A stretch of 64,000 nucleotides of DNA from Psychrobacter glaciei (GTDB taxonomy: Bacteria > Pseudomonadota > Gammaproteobacteria > Pseudomonadales > Moraxellaceae). Shown here in pieces: positions 16,255-24,480 of this stretch (its first letter is position 1; each line of letters starts with the position of its first letter). The translations under genes and the position numbers were made by a program. Below the pieces are notes generated by a model. The model had not been told where the DNA came from. It searched no databases and saw nothing but the letters and a program-made list of their open reading frames with translations. The DNA is taken from NCBI RefSeq assembly GCF_014652895.1, contig NZ_BMZR01000003.1, positions 248,001-312,000 of the forward strand, written 5' to 3'.

Positions 16255-17766
16255 ATGGAAACGACAAATGCTACTGATATAACCAGACAAATTGCAAAAG
16301 AGACAATGCAAAATGAAGTGGTATTAAATGCGGCCTATATTAATGGTAAATGGACTGCCATCGAAGCATCATCGGTTGATAGCGAAGACACTGATACGCA
16401 GAATTTATATGACCCAAACACTGGTGAGGTGTTAGCAATGACGCGCTTATGTACCAGTGCCCATGTAGAAACAGCGGTTAATGCTGCCTCTGCTGCCTAT
16501 GCAAATTGGTCGCAAACCCCAGTAAGCGTGCGTGCGCATTATCTGCATGCGATTGCTGACGCTATGGAGCAGCAATTTGATAAGTTAGTGGGGCTGTCTG
16601 TTTTAAACAATGGTAAGCCCATCGAAGAAGCAAAAATAGACGTCGGTGACGCCATCGCTTGTTATCGCTATTATGCCAATCTGATAACAGATCAAGAGAC
16701 GTGGTCGGAAGTACCCACGAATGAAGCAGGCATTCGTCTGCTAAAGACTTTTGCGCCCGTTGGCGTGTGTGCATTGATTGTACCTTGGAACTTTCCAATG
16801 GTGACGACCTCTTGGAAGTTGGCACCAGCGCTAGCAGCAGGCTGCACAGTGGTATTAAAGCCTTCTGAAGTGACCTTATTGCCAGAATTGATGCTGGGCA
16901 ATATATTGTCTAGTATCGATCTGCCAAAAGGCGTGGTTAATATTTTGCCCGGTGCTGCCGAAGTTGGTGCTGCCATGACCAGTCATCCGCTGATTGATAA
17001 AGTCTCTTTTACGGGTAGTAATGTGGTGGGGGAAAAGGTAATGACCCAAGCGGCAAAAAGCATCAAAGACATCAGTCTTGAGCTTGGTGGCAAGTCTGCC
17101 ATTGTGGTGCGCGCGGATGCCGATATCGACTACGCTTGTGACCTTATCATTGGCGGTGTATTTACCAATGCTGGTCAAATATGTTCAGCGACCTCTAGAT
17201 TGCTTGTTCATCAAGATATCGCACCGACTTTATTTGAAGCGTTGAAAGTGAAAACCGCAAGCCTGCAAGTTGGTGATGGTTTTGATACAAGCACTCAGAT
17301 GGGTCCAATGGTCAGCGAGCAACAGCTTAAGCAAGTAAAAAAATACTGTGATATTGCGACTGCCGAAAACCTTACTTGCCTGACTGGTGGAGAAATATCA
17401 GCTAGTCAAGGGTATTTTGCCGCGCCCACTGTTTATATAGATGTTCCTGTAACCAGCCAATTGTGGCTCGAAGAAGTGTTCGGACCAGTATTGGTTAGCA
17501 AAACCTTCAAAGACGATGCAGAAGCCATTAGTTTGGCCAACGACAGCAAATATGCGTTGGCGGCAACCATTGTCAGTACTGATGAAAAGGTCGCATTGGC
17601 GATGGCATTACAGATTGAAGCGGGTCATATTTGGATCAACGAACAACAAATCGTGCTGCCTGAGTCAGGGTGGGGCGGCTTTAAGCAAAGCGGCATCGGC
17701 CGTGAGTTAGGTGGGGGCGGTCTGTCCGCTTACCAAAAGAGCAAGCATGTATTGTTATCTGACTAA
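16255..17766 (+). CDS. NAD(P)-dependent aldehyde dehydrogenase, probable 4-guanidinobutyraldehyde dehydrogenase
   Basis: A 503-aa cytoplasmic aldehyde dehydrogenase. Active-site parts are present: Asn179 in PWNFPM, Glu276 in LELGGKSA and the nucleophile Cys310 in NAGQICSATS. The sequence is of the betaine-aldehyde/aminobutyraldehyde type, also used for 4-guanidinobutyraldehyde (KauB-like enzymes). As the last gene of the plus-strand block that begins with gbuA, it supplies the missing step between AruI (aldehyde) and GbuA (acid). A 152-bp gap with a dyad separates it from the YjiH gene, so it may have its own promoter. Substrate is inferred from context. Confidence 0.88.
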   Translation: METTNATDITRQIAKETMQNEVVLNAAYINGKWTAIEASSVDSEDTDTQNLYDPNTGEVLAMTRLCTSAHVETAVNAASAAYANWSQTPVSVRAHYLHAIADAMEQQFDKLVGLSVLNNGKPIEEAKIDVGDAIACYRYYANLITDQETWSEVPTNEAGIRLLKTFAPVGVCALIVPWNFPMVTTSWKLAPALAAGCTVVLKPSEVTLLPELMLGNILSSIDLPKGVVNILPGAAEVGAAMTSHPLIDKVSFTGSNVVGEKVMTQAAKSIKDISLELGGKSAIVVRADADIDYACDLIIGGVFTNAGQICSATSRLLVHQDIAPTLFEALKVKTASLQVGDGFDTSTQMGPMVSEQQLKQVKKYCDIATAENLTCLTGGEISASQGYFAAPTVYIDVPVTSQLWLEEVFGPVLVSKTFKDDAEAISLANDSKYALAATIVSTDEKVALAMALQIEAGHIWINEQQIVLPESGWGGFKQSGIGRELGGGGLSAYQKSKHVLLSD

Positions 17767-17803
17767 ATATGTCTAAATTTCGATTTTCTCAACTATCAAA
17801 TAA

Positions 17804-17837
17804 AAACCCCTTTAAATTTTAAAATTTAAAGGGGTTT
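17804..17837. terminator. Bidirectional terminator, perfect 34-bp palindrome
   Basis: AAACCCCTTTAAATTTT is followed at once by its exact reverse complement, without a spacer. It lies between two convergent genes, the aldehyde dehydrogenase and the IclR regulator, and can end both transcripts. Confidence 0.8.
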
Positions 17838-17918
17838 CAAAAACGATTAACTTTAGATAATGAACGACAATAGTACGATTGAGTTTTCAATTTTTGCCAC
17901 GTTAATGGGTCATCCACT

Positions 17919-18764
17919 TTAGCTGATGTAAATATTACTTTCGATATTATTCTTCATATGAAGCAACCGAGGGGCAATGTCTTCTTCTAGTTTAGTACGG
18001 CTAAGAACAAAACTGGGTGCGCCGCAATTAAAAGTCAGTAAGCCCTCAGTCGGATGCATGATGGCGGTAGCGACAGCGTTGACGTCTTTTTGCCATTCAC
18101 TAATCGAGAAGCAATACCCATAGTCGTCATAATCTCTAAAGGCTTTATCCAGTCCGCGTCTAATCTTTAACCAATCATCTTTATACTTACTGCGAATGGC
18201 ATCAAGGATAAATTCTTGCTCAGCAGCGGGCATACTGGCTAAGCATGCGCGTCCCATCGAGCTCAAATGAATGGGGAGGTATGAGCCGACATTACGTCGC
18301 ATGGTCGTAGTACCAGACCCTTGCACGACGTTTAGATATACCATCCTCAGGCGGTCACGGGTTGCCATAGCGACCGCACTATTGGCATAATCTGCCAGTT
18401 CTTCCATATACGGGGTGACTAAATTGTTGATAGAGATATTCGCCATCATCGTATAGCCAAACCCTAACACACCGGCAGAAAGCTGATATTTACTACTGTT
18501 GGTCGATTGCTTTAGATATCCTAACTTGACTAAAGTATAAGTCAGTCGCGTGATCGTCCCTTTAGGCAGCCCAGTCAATTGACTCAAGTCTTGATTACCC
18601 AAATAGGGACGCTGCGGGGTAAAACAACGCAGCAGCTCTAAGCCGCGTGCCAAAGCGGTAATAAACTGCCTATCGTTTTTATCTCTCATGTCACTAATCG
18701 GCTCTAACAGCTCAATGTGTGTTGATTTATTAGAGTCTTCATCATCAAGGATATTAGTTGTCAT
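17919..18764 (-). CDS. IclR-family transcriptional regulator of the Dca-like locus
   Basis: A 281-aa IclR regulator. A winged helix-turn-helix is visible at about residues 45-95 (ALARGLELLRCF, then LSQLTGLPKGTITRLTYTLV and KLGYLKQ), followed by the effector-binding domain with SSMGRACLAS and ISEWQKDVNAVATAI. IclR proteins commonly control aromatic or dicarboxylate catabolism in Acinetobacter relatives. A 17-bp motif upstream of this gene recurs twice in the divergent promoter of the acyl-CoA dehydrogenase and enoyl-CoA hydratase genes, suggesting self-regulation and control of the pathway. It is transcribed in the same direction as the MFS permease gene upstream of it. The effector is not known. 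Confidence 0.9.
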   Translation of the reverse strand: MTTNILDDEDSNKSTHIELLEPISDMRDKNDRQFITALARGLELLRCFTPQRPYLGNQDLSQLTGLPKGTITRLTYTLVKLGYLKQSTNSSKYQLSAGVLGFGYTMMANISINNLVTPYMEELADYANSAVAMATRDRLRMVYLNVVQGSGTTTMRRNVGSYLPIHLSSMGRACLASMPAAEQEFILDAIRSKYKDDWLKIRRGLDKAFRDYDDYGYCFSISEWQKDVNAVATAIMHPTEGLLTFNCGAPSFVLSRTKLEEDIAPRLLHMKNNIESNIYIS

Positions 18765-18908
18765 ATAAGATTTATTGCTCTCAATTACGTTAATTTAAAT
18801 AGCATAAAATTCACTACTTTTAGTACCTTGCAAGCCAATAGTTGTACGCTGATAGTAGTTTGTTGCTTTTAATAACACTCTATTAATGTACATTGAAACT
18901 ATTAACAT

Positions 18909-18940
18909 AGCTATTATAAATATCAGCTATTATAAATATA
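18909..18940 (+). repeat. 16-bp direct repeat upstream of iclR
   Basis: AGCTATTATAAATATC (18909-18924) is followed directly by AGCTATTATAAATATA (18925-18940). It adjoins the candidate IclR operator and probably lies in the promoter of the minus-strand regulator gene. Confidence 0.75.
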
Positions 18941-18944
18941 AAAT

Positions 18945-18961
18945 ATCTCGCTATGCGGTAT
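18945..18961. promoter_or_regulatory. Candidate IclR operator, site 1 (upstream of iclR)
   Basis: ATCTCGCTATGCGGTAT shares 16 of 17 bases with site 3 at 21774-21790 and the GCGGTAT half with site 2. It lies about 180 bp upstream of the iclR start. Confidence 0.65.
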
Positions 18962-18978
18962 ATATGTATTTAATAGTA

Positions 18979-20244
18979 TCACGCCTTTTGTGGATCATAT
19001 TGCTGTTCTTTGATGAACAACGTTGGAATAAGGCCACATAAGAAATACGCGCCTGCCATAAGCAACAAACCTGCACCAATAGAGTTTTGCATGGCCATAT
19101 AACCAATGGCAACCGGCGCAATAACTGAGCCTAGTCGTCCGATATTGAATGCACCGCCAATAGCCGTACCTCGAATAGCGGTAGGAAAGCTTTCCGTCAA
19201 GTAGGTGGCATTGATAGCATAAGGGATGCCGTATAAGAAACCAAAGGTTATCATCAACCAACCGATGTTTTCTGGGGTATGCATATAGACTAACACTGGA
19301 ATAAATAGCGCTGTGCCCATAGTACCGAAGGCAAATACTATCTTGCGACCAATTCTATCAGCCACTAGACCTGCCACGACTTTAGCAAACATCATCGTCA
19401 AGTAAGTACCCGCCATATATAGTGCCATCTCCTTAAACTTGATACCCAATTCAGTTTCTAGATAGGACGGCAGCCAGTTACTTACGCCAAAATAGCCAAA
19501 TAGTAACAGCCCTGAACTCATCGACCATAAAATGAACATAATGCGATGTTTGGGGTTTTCAAATATGGCTTTATAAGGATTTTCAGGTTTTGTGAGTGAG
19601 TTTTTCGCGCCACTAAGTTTGAGGGCACGAGCCTCTTTCCAAGACTGTGGTTCAGGGATAAGAAAATACATCGATATCGAGAGAATAATAGGTAGGAACG
19701 TTAAGAGATATAAGGTGCGCCAGCCATAGACGGGAATAATCCAAGCTGAAATGCTCGTGATCACTAAAGACCCTAAGGTAAAACCTGTCATCAATGCTGC
19801 GAGTACCGTCGTTCGATGTTTGGTAGGTACCATTTCAGACATCAGAGTGTTAGTCGCAATATATAAACTGCCCAGACCCAAACACGCGGTGAACCGTAAT
19901 GCTATAAACTGCTCATAGCTCTGCACAAAGCCACTAAAACCAGATAGCACGGAGAAGAGCGCTGTCGCAATCACGATAACACGTACTCGGCCAAAACGAT
20001 CACAGGCCCAACCACCGAAAAATCCACCGATGGCCATGCCAAATAATGACCAACTGCCCAAAGCGCCAGCTTGTATGTTGGTCAATCCAAACTCTAGCTT
20101 GAGACTTGATAGGGTAAAGGCGAGAATCCCAATATCAGCCCCATCACATAACAGTACTAGAAAACAAAAAAAGAAGGCCAATTTCCAAGGTTGCTTTTGG
20201 GTAGAGTCTGAGCTTGGATTTGACGTTATAGCGGCACTTTTCAC
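18979..20244 (-). CDS. MFS transporter, aromatic/dicarboxylic acid:H+ symporter type (DcaK-like)
   Basis: A 421-aa major facilitator protein with 12 predicted membrane segments. The first segment has LLCDGADIGI, equivalent to the DGxD motif of the acid:H+ symporter subfamily. The loop GGWACDRFGRVRV and the second-half ADRIGRK are the usual MFS signatures. It lies between the IclR gene and the acyl-CoA dehydrogenase, all on the minus strand. In Acinetobacter baylyi the dca cluster also carries an MFS permease (DcaK), so uptake of a dicarboxylate is the best inference. Aromatic acid uptake is the main alternative. Confidence 0.87.
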   Translation of the reverse strand: MKSAAITSNPSSDSTQKQPWKLAFFFCFLVLLCDGADIGILAFTLSSLKLEFGLTNIQAGALGSWSLFGMAIGGFFGGWACDRFGRVRVIVIATALFSVLSGFSGFVQSYEQFIALRFTACLGLGSLYIATNTLMSEMVPTKHRTTVLAALMTGFTLGSLVITSISAWIIPVYGWRTLYLLTFLPIILSISMYFLIPEPQSWKEARALKLSGAKNSLTKPENPYKAIFENPKHRIMFILWSMSSGLLLFGYFGVSNWLPSYLETELGIKFKEMALYMAGTYLTMMFAKVVAGLVADRIGRKIVFAFGTMGTALFIPVLVYMHTPENIGWLMITFGFLYGIPYAINATYLTESFPTAIRGTAIGGAFNIGRLGSVIAPVAIGYMAMQNSIGAGLLLMAGAYFLCGLIPTLFIKEQQYDPQKA

Positions 20245-20391
20245 AATTTATATCCTTATTGTTGTGAGAAAGAAATTTTATAGTAATAGCGACATAAGTC
20301 AGGTATCTGCGTCCTAGCAAATACCTCGATACGTTTTAATAGTGTGAATATCTTTTACTATTCAAATAAATAGCACTCAAATAAATGACAA

Positions 20392-21546
20392 CTACTCACT
20401 AACTTCTTTAATCATATTGCGGGCAATGATGATCTGCTGGATTTGGGTCGTGCCTTCATACAAACGATATAAGCGCACATCACGATAAAAACGCTCAATG
20501 CCATAGTCAGCAATATAGCCAGCCCCGCCGTGGATTTGCACCGCTCTATCAGCAACACGGCCACACATTTCGGTGGCAAACATCTTGGCACATGACGACT
20601 CGGTAACGACATCTTTGCCGTCATCACGCAGGCGTGAAGCATCTAATACCATCGATTTGGCCGCATAAATCTCTGCTTTTGAGTCAGCAAGCATCGCTTG
20701 AATCAGCTGAAAATTGGCAATGGGTTGACCAAACTGCTTACGTTCAACGGCATAGCGTAGCGCGTCGTCTAACATGCGAGTAGCTGCTCCGGTACTCGCT
20801 GCAGCAATATGTAAGCGACCTTTATCAAGCACTTTCATGGCAGTTTTAAAACCTACGCCTTCTACACCACCGATCAACGCATCAGCAGGTACGACGCAAT
20901 TGTCAAAGATCACATCACAGGTATGCGCGCCTTTTTGGCCCATTTTTTTGTCGATTTTACCAAGCGTAATACCAGGGGTGTCGCTCTCAACGATGAATGC
21001 TGAAATACCACCAGACCTTTTGTTTTCAGGGTCAGTACGTGCCATGACGGTAAATATACCGGCTTGAGGGGCATTGGTGATATAACGCTTGGTGCCGTTG
21101 AGTACGTAAGTATCGCCGTCTTTGATTGCAGTGGTTCGCAGCGATGCAGCATCGGAGCCTGACTCAGGTTCGGTCAAGCAAAATGAGCCAATAATTTCAC
21201 CACTGGCGAGCCTTGGTAGATATTTTTGTTTTTGCGCTTCAGTACCATCGATGACAAGGCCAGAGGAACCAATACCGTTATTAGTGCCTATTAATGAGCG
21301 AAAAGCAGGTGAGGTGCGCCCTAACTCAAATGCCAATGTGACCTCTTCTTCCATCGTAACGCCAAGCCCGCCGTATTCCTCGGGAATGGTCAGTCCAAAT
21401 AGGCCTAACTCACGCATTTGACTGATGATCTCTTCTGGCAGACGGTCATTTTCTGCCACCCAGTCTTCTTTTGGGATCAGTTGGTTATTCACAAATTGAC
21501 GAATGGTTTGGACGATATGGTCGAGTACTTCCTTATCTCTAATCAT
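20392..21546 (-). CDS. Acyl-CoA dehydrogenase (DcaA-like)
   Basis: A 384-aa FAD enzyme that introduces the trans-2 double bond into an acyl-CoA. The text has CLTEPESGSDAASLRT for the flavin region, ERKQFGQPIANFQ, QIHGGAGYIADYGIERFYRD and the catalytic Glu364 in YRLYEGTTQIQ. The length is standard. It is transcribed away from the enoyl-CoA hydratase gene at 21862 across a 315-bp promoter region with two candidate IclR operators. In a Dca-like pathway it would oxidise adipyl-CoA or a related dicarboxylyl-CoA (inference from context and from the thiolase type). Confidence 0.91.
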   Translation of the reverse strand: MIRDKEVLDHIVQTIRQFVNNQLIPKEDWVAENDRLPEEIISQMRELGLFGLTIPEEYGGLGVTMEEEVTLAFELGRTSPAFRSLIGTNNGIGSSGLVIDGTEAQKQKYLPRLASGEIIGSFCLTEPESGSDAASLRTTAIKDGDTYVLNGTKRYITNAPQAGIFTVMARTDPENKRSGGISAFIVESDTPGITLGKIDKKMGQKGAHTCDVIFDNCVVPADALIGGVEGVGFKTAMKVLDKGRLHIAAASTGAATRMLDDALRYAVERKQFGQPIANFQLIQAMLADSKAEIYAAKSMVLDASRLRDDGKDVVTESSCAKMFATEMCGRVADRAVQIHGGAGYIADYGIERFYRDVRLYRLYEGTTQIQQIIIARNMIKEVSE

Positions 21547-21660
21547 GTGATTCTTCCTTGTTTAGATGACGTCTAATATTGATTGATGAGGGCTTTACAA
21601 TTAATTTGAATAAACAGCATAATCGATAATTTATTGGATTACAATACTTTTGGTTTAAAA

Positions 21661-21677
21661 AACCGCAATGCGGTATT
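21661..21677. promoter_or_regulatory. Candidate IclR operator, site 2
   Basis: AACCGCAATGCGGTATT is a near-perfect palindrome around CCGC-AAT-GCGG. It lies in the divergent promoter of the acyl-CoA dehydrogenase and enoyl-CoA hydratase genes. Confidence 0.65.
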
Positions 21678-21773
21678 TATAAAAGAGACGAGGTATTAAC
21701 GGTCTGTTTATTTATCAATTTAACTGGCTTTTACTCTTCACAAAAGAAAATAAACAGTATATATTGGTACTGA

Positions 21774-21790
21774 ATATCGCTATGCGGTAT
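21774..21790. promoter_or_regulatory. Candidate IclR operator, site 3
   Basis: ATATCGCTATGCGGTAT is a dyad that differs by one base from site 1 upstream of iclR. It lies 71 bp before the enoyl-CoA hydratase start. Confidence 0.65.
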
Positions 21791-21861
21791 TAATAATCAT
21801 AATTATTAGTCTGTTTTAAGGGTGGCGGTTTACCTAAAGACATTACTTAAAGGACAGCATC

Positions 21862-22638
21862 ATGGAAGAGCAAATCATCATTTGTGAAACGTTAGACAAT
21901 GGCGTGAGCCTGATAACACTCAATCGTCCCAAGGTTCGCAATGCTTTAAACACTGAATTACGCGAAAAAATGGCAGAGATTTTCATCAAATTAAACGATG
22001 ACCCAAAGACCAAAGCTATCGTGCTGACGGGTGGTGATAAGGTGTTTGCGGCCGGTGCTGACATTAATGATTTCTTAACTGCCAAAACAGTCGATGTGTA
22101 TTTACGTCATAGCGAACGCTATTGGGATGCTATCACCAATTGTCGCAAGCCTATTATTGCAGCGGTAAATGGCTATGCGCTTGGCGGTGGCTGTGAGCTT
22201 GCTATGCATGCCGACATCATCGTCGCTGGCAAGTCTGCTAAGTTTGGCCAACCAGAAATCAAAATCGGACTGATGCCCGGAGCAGGGGGCACGCAGCGTT
22301 TGTTTCGCGTGATTGGCAAACATAAAGCCATGAAGCTGATACTAACAGGCGACATGATAAGTGCTGATGCAGCGGATCAAATGGGGCTGGTCTCTGAAGT
22401 GGTCGAAGATGAGGCGACTATTAATCGCGCCATCGAGATTGCTGAACAACTCGCAGGTTATTCGCCTATTGCTTTAACCCAAATTAAAGAAGTCGCCAAT
22501 CTTGGGGTGGATATGCCGCTACAAGCTGCCTTAGCTTTGGAGCGTAAAGCCTTTCAAATTTTATTTGATACCGAAGATCAAAAAGAAGGCGCGAAAGCCT
22601 TTTTGGAAAAGCGTGACGCGAACTATAAAGGTCAGTAG
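21862..22638 (+). CDS. Enoyl-CoA hydratase (DcaE/PaaF-like)
   Basis: A 258-aa crotonase-fold enzyme that adds water to a trans-2-enoyl-CoA. The oxyanion-hole segments AAGADINDF and GYALGGGCELAMHADI are present, as is FGQPEIKIGLMPGAGGTQR with a catalytic Glu. It is the first plus-strand gene of the beta-oxidation block and is preceded by AAGGA. Its role here would be conversion of 2,3-dehydroadipyl-CoA or a similar compound to the 3-hydroxy form. A tandem repeat follows at 22644. Confidence 0.92.
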   Translation: MEEQIIICETLDNGVSLITLNRPKVRNALNTELREKMAEIFIKLNDDPKTKAIVLTGGDKVFAAGADINDFLTAKTVDVYLRHSERYWDAITNCRKPIIAAVNGYALGGGCELAMHADIIVAGKSAKFGQPEIKIGLMPGAGGTQRLFRVIGKHKAMKLILTGDMISADAADQMGLVSEVVEDEATINRAIEIAEQLAGYSPIALTQIKEVANLGVDMPLQAALALERKAFQILFDTEDQKEGAKAFLEKRDANYKGQ

Positions 22639-22643
22639 CTTGT

Positions 22644-22721
22644 CAAAGCATAGATTTTTCGAAACATAGGTTTCTCAAAGCATAGACTTTCCGAAACATA
22701 GATTTCTCAAAGCATAGAAAG
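22644..22721 (+). repeat. Tandem repeat with 32-bp period (16-bp half units)
   Basis: CAAAGCATAGAT.. and CGAAACATAGG.. half units alternate, with full units starting at 22644, 22676 and 22708 (the last incomplete). Units differ at a few bases. It occupies half of the gap between the hydratase and the 3-hydroxyacyl-CoA dehydrogenase. Confidence 0.9.
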
Positions 22722-22797
22722 AAACAGCACATATACTTTGAAAACGAGACTATTCAATAAGAGCATATAAATTAACAAGACCATATAAAGGATTATT

Positions 22798-24411
22798 ATG
22801 ACTGTTAAATCATTGGCCATTGTTGGCACCGGTATTATGGGTATGGGTATTGCTCAAATCGCCGCCCAAGCAGGCATTCAAGTGCTGTTATTTGATGCCA
22901 AAGGAGGCGCTGCTGAGCAGGGACGTCAATCGCTTCAAGCTATGTTAGAGAAGCTAGCGGCTAAAGGCAAATTCACCGATGAGCAGCTACAAGCTACTTT
23001 ATCGAATCTAACCGTGATTGAAGATATAGCCAAAATTGCCAAGGTAGATGTCGTTATTGAAGCAATCATTGAAAATTTAGACATAAAAAAGCAGCTGTTT
23101 AAGCAACTAGAAAGCCTTGTCCCTGCCGAGACGATTTTGGCAACCAACACCTCATCGCTAGCGGTGACAGCGATTGCCTCCGATTGCGAGCACCCAGAGC
23201 GCGTGGCAGGATTTCACTTTTTTAATCCAGTACCCTTAATGAAAATCGTTGAAGTAATTCCGGGAATTTCTACCAAACTTTCAGTAGTAGAAACGCTTAC
23301 AACTCTAGCCAAACGTATGGGGCATTTAGGGGTAGTGGCAAAAGATACCCCAGGGTTTATCGTCAATCATGGCGGTAGAGCTTACGGTACAGAAGCGTTG
23401 AAAATATTAGGTGAGGGCGTTGCAAGTTTCGAGGACATCGACCGTATTTTACGTGAAGGCGCTGGCTTTCGGATGGGACCTTTTGAGCTGCTTGATCTCA
23501 CTGGTATCGATGTCTCGCATCCGGTCATGGAATCGATTTATAACCAATATTACTCTGAGCCTCGCTATCGTCCGCACCCCTTGACCCGTCAAATGCTAAC
23601 GGGTAACAAGCTTGGTCGAAAAATTGGCGAAGGATTTTACCAGTACATAGACGGTCAAAAAGTGACATCAAATACAAATCAACAGTCATCGTTTGAAGCA
23701 TCGGTTTCTAAAGATAGGTTTTCTCAAAAAGAGGCTGATGCTGATACCTCAAACCTCTCAGTTTGGATTGGCGCAGATTTAGCAGAAGATAAAAAACAGC
23801 TGATTGATCATCTAAACGCTAATGGCATTACTATCGACGATAATGATCAGCCAAATTCTGACAGTTTAATATTACTGGCAATTTATGGCGAAGATACCAC
23901 CAATGCGGCTATTCGCTATCAGGTGAATCCTAAACAAGCGGTCGCCATTGATATGCTGACTGACTTATCCAAGCATCGTACTCTCATGCCAAGTATCGTT
24001 ACAGAGGATAATTTTGTGGCGCAAGCTTATGCCCTATTTGGGAGAAATAATAAGCTCGGTAAAAGCTCAGATGAGGATTCAGAGGTTGCTGTCGATGCCA
24101 CGCTAATTGCCGAAAGCACGGGTTTCGTGGCGCAGCGAGTCGTGGCGATGGTGATTAATTTAGGCTGTGATATTGCGATGCAAGGCATTGCCACACCAAA
24201 GGATATCGACAATGCCGTCAAGCTTGGATTGGGTTATCCCTATGGGCCTATCTCATGGGGAGATGAGCTTGGTGCCGCGCGAATTTTGCTTATCTTGGAG
24301 CGTATCTATGGGTTAACAGGTGATCCGCGTTATCGTCCTAGCCCATGGTTACAACGCCGCGCCAAGCTAGGCATCTCATTATTTACTCAGCAGAGCAATT
24401 GTCAACGATAA
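22798..24411 (+). CDS. 3-Hydroxyacyl-CoA dehydrogenase, PaaH/DcaH type
   Basis: A 537-aa NAD-dependent dehydrogenase that makes the 3-oxoacyl-CoA. The Rossmann motif GTGIMGMGIAQ starts at residue 10. NTSSLAVTAIA and HFFNPVPLMKIVEV mark the substrate region, then a first C-terminal domain with DTPGFIVNHGGRAYG, and a second one near the end with TGFVAQRVVAMVINLG and LGLGYPYGPISWGD. The duplicated C-terminal domain and length above 500 aa are typical of PaaH of phenylacetate degradation and of the Dca enzyme, both acting on 3-hydroxyadipyl-CoA. The linker at about residues 285-320 is polar and variable. Confidence 0.92.
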   Translation: MTVKSLAIVGTGIMGMGIAQIAAQAGIQVLLFDAKGGAAEQGRQSLQAMLEKLAAKGKFTDEQLQATLSNLTVIEDIAKIAKVDVVIEAIIENLDIKKQLFKQLESLVPAETILATNTSSLAVTAIASDCEHPERVAGFHFFNPVPLMKIVEVIPGISTKLSVVETLTTLAKRMGHLGVVAKDTPGFIVNHGGRAYGTEALKILGEGVASFEDIDRILREGAGFRMGPFELLDLTGIDVSHPVMESIYNQYYSEPRYRPHPLTRQMLTGNKLGRKIGEGFYQYIDGQKVTSNTNQQSSFEASVSKDRFSQKEADADTSNLSVWIGADLAEDKKQLIDHLNANGITIDDNDQPNSDSLILLAIYGEDTTNAAIRYQVNPKQAVAIDMLTDLSKHRTLMPSIVTEDNFVAQAYALFGRNNKLGKSSDEDSEVAVDATLIAESTGFVAQRVVAMVINLGCDIAMQGIATPKDIDNAVKLGLGYPYGPISWGDELGAARILLILERIYGLTGDPRYRPSPWLQRRAKLGISLFTQQSNCQR

Positions 24412-24480
24412 GAGCTAGACCAATTTAATAAACCCTATATTTTAATCAAATACACCCTTAAAACACAACAAGGAACAGTT

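Noticed and set aside
22644..22721. CRISPR-like array
   Set aside because: Units follow without unique spacers and differ by point changes; this is an ordinary tandem repeat.
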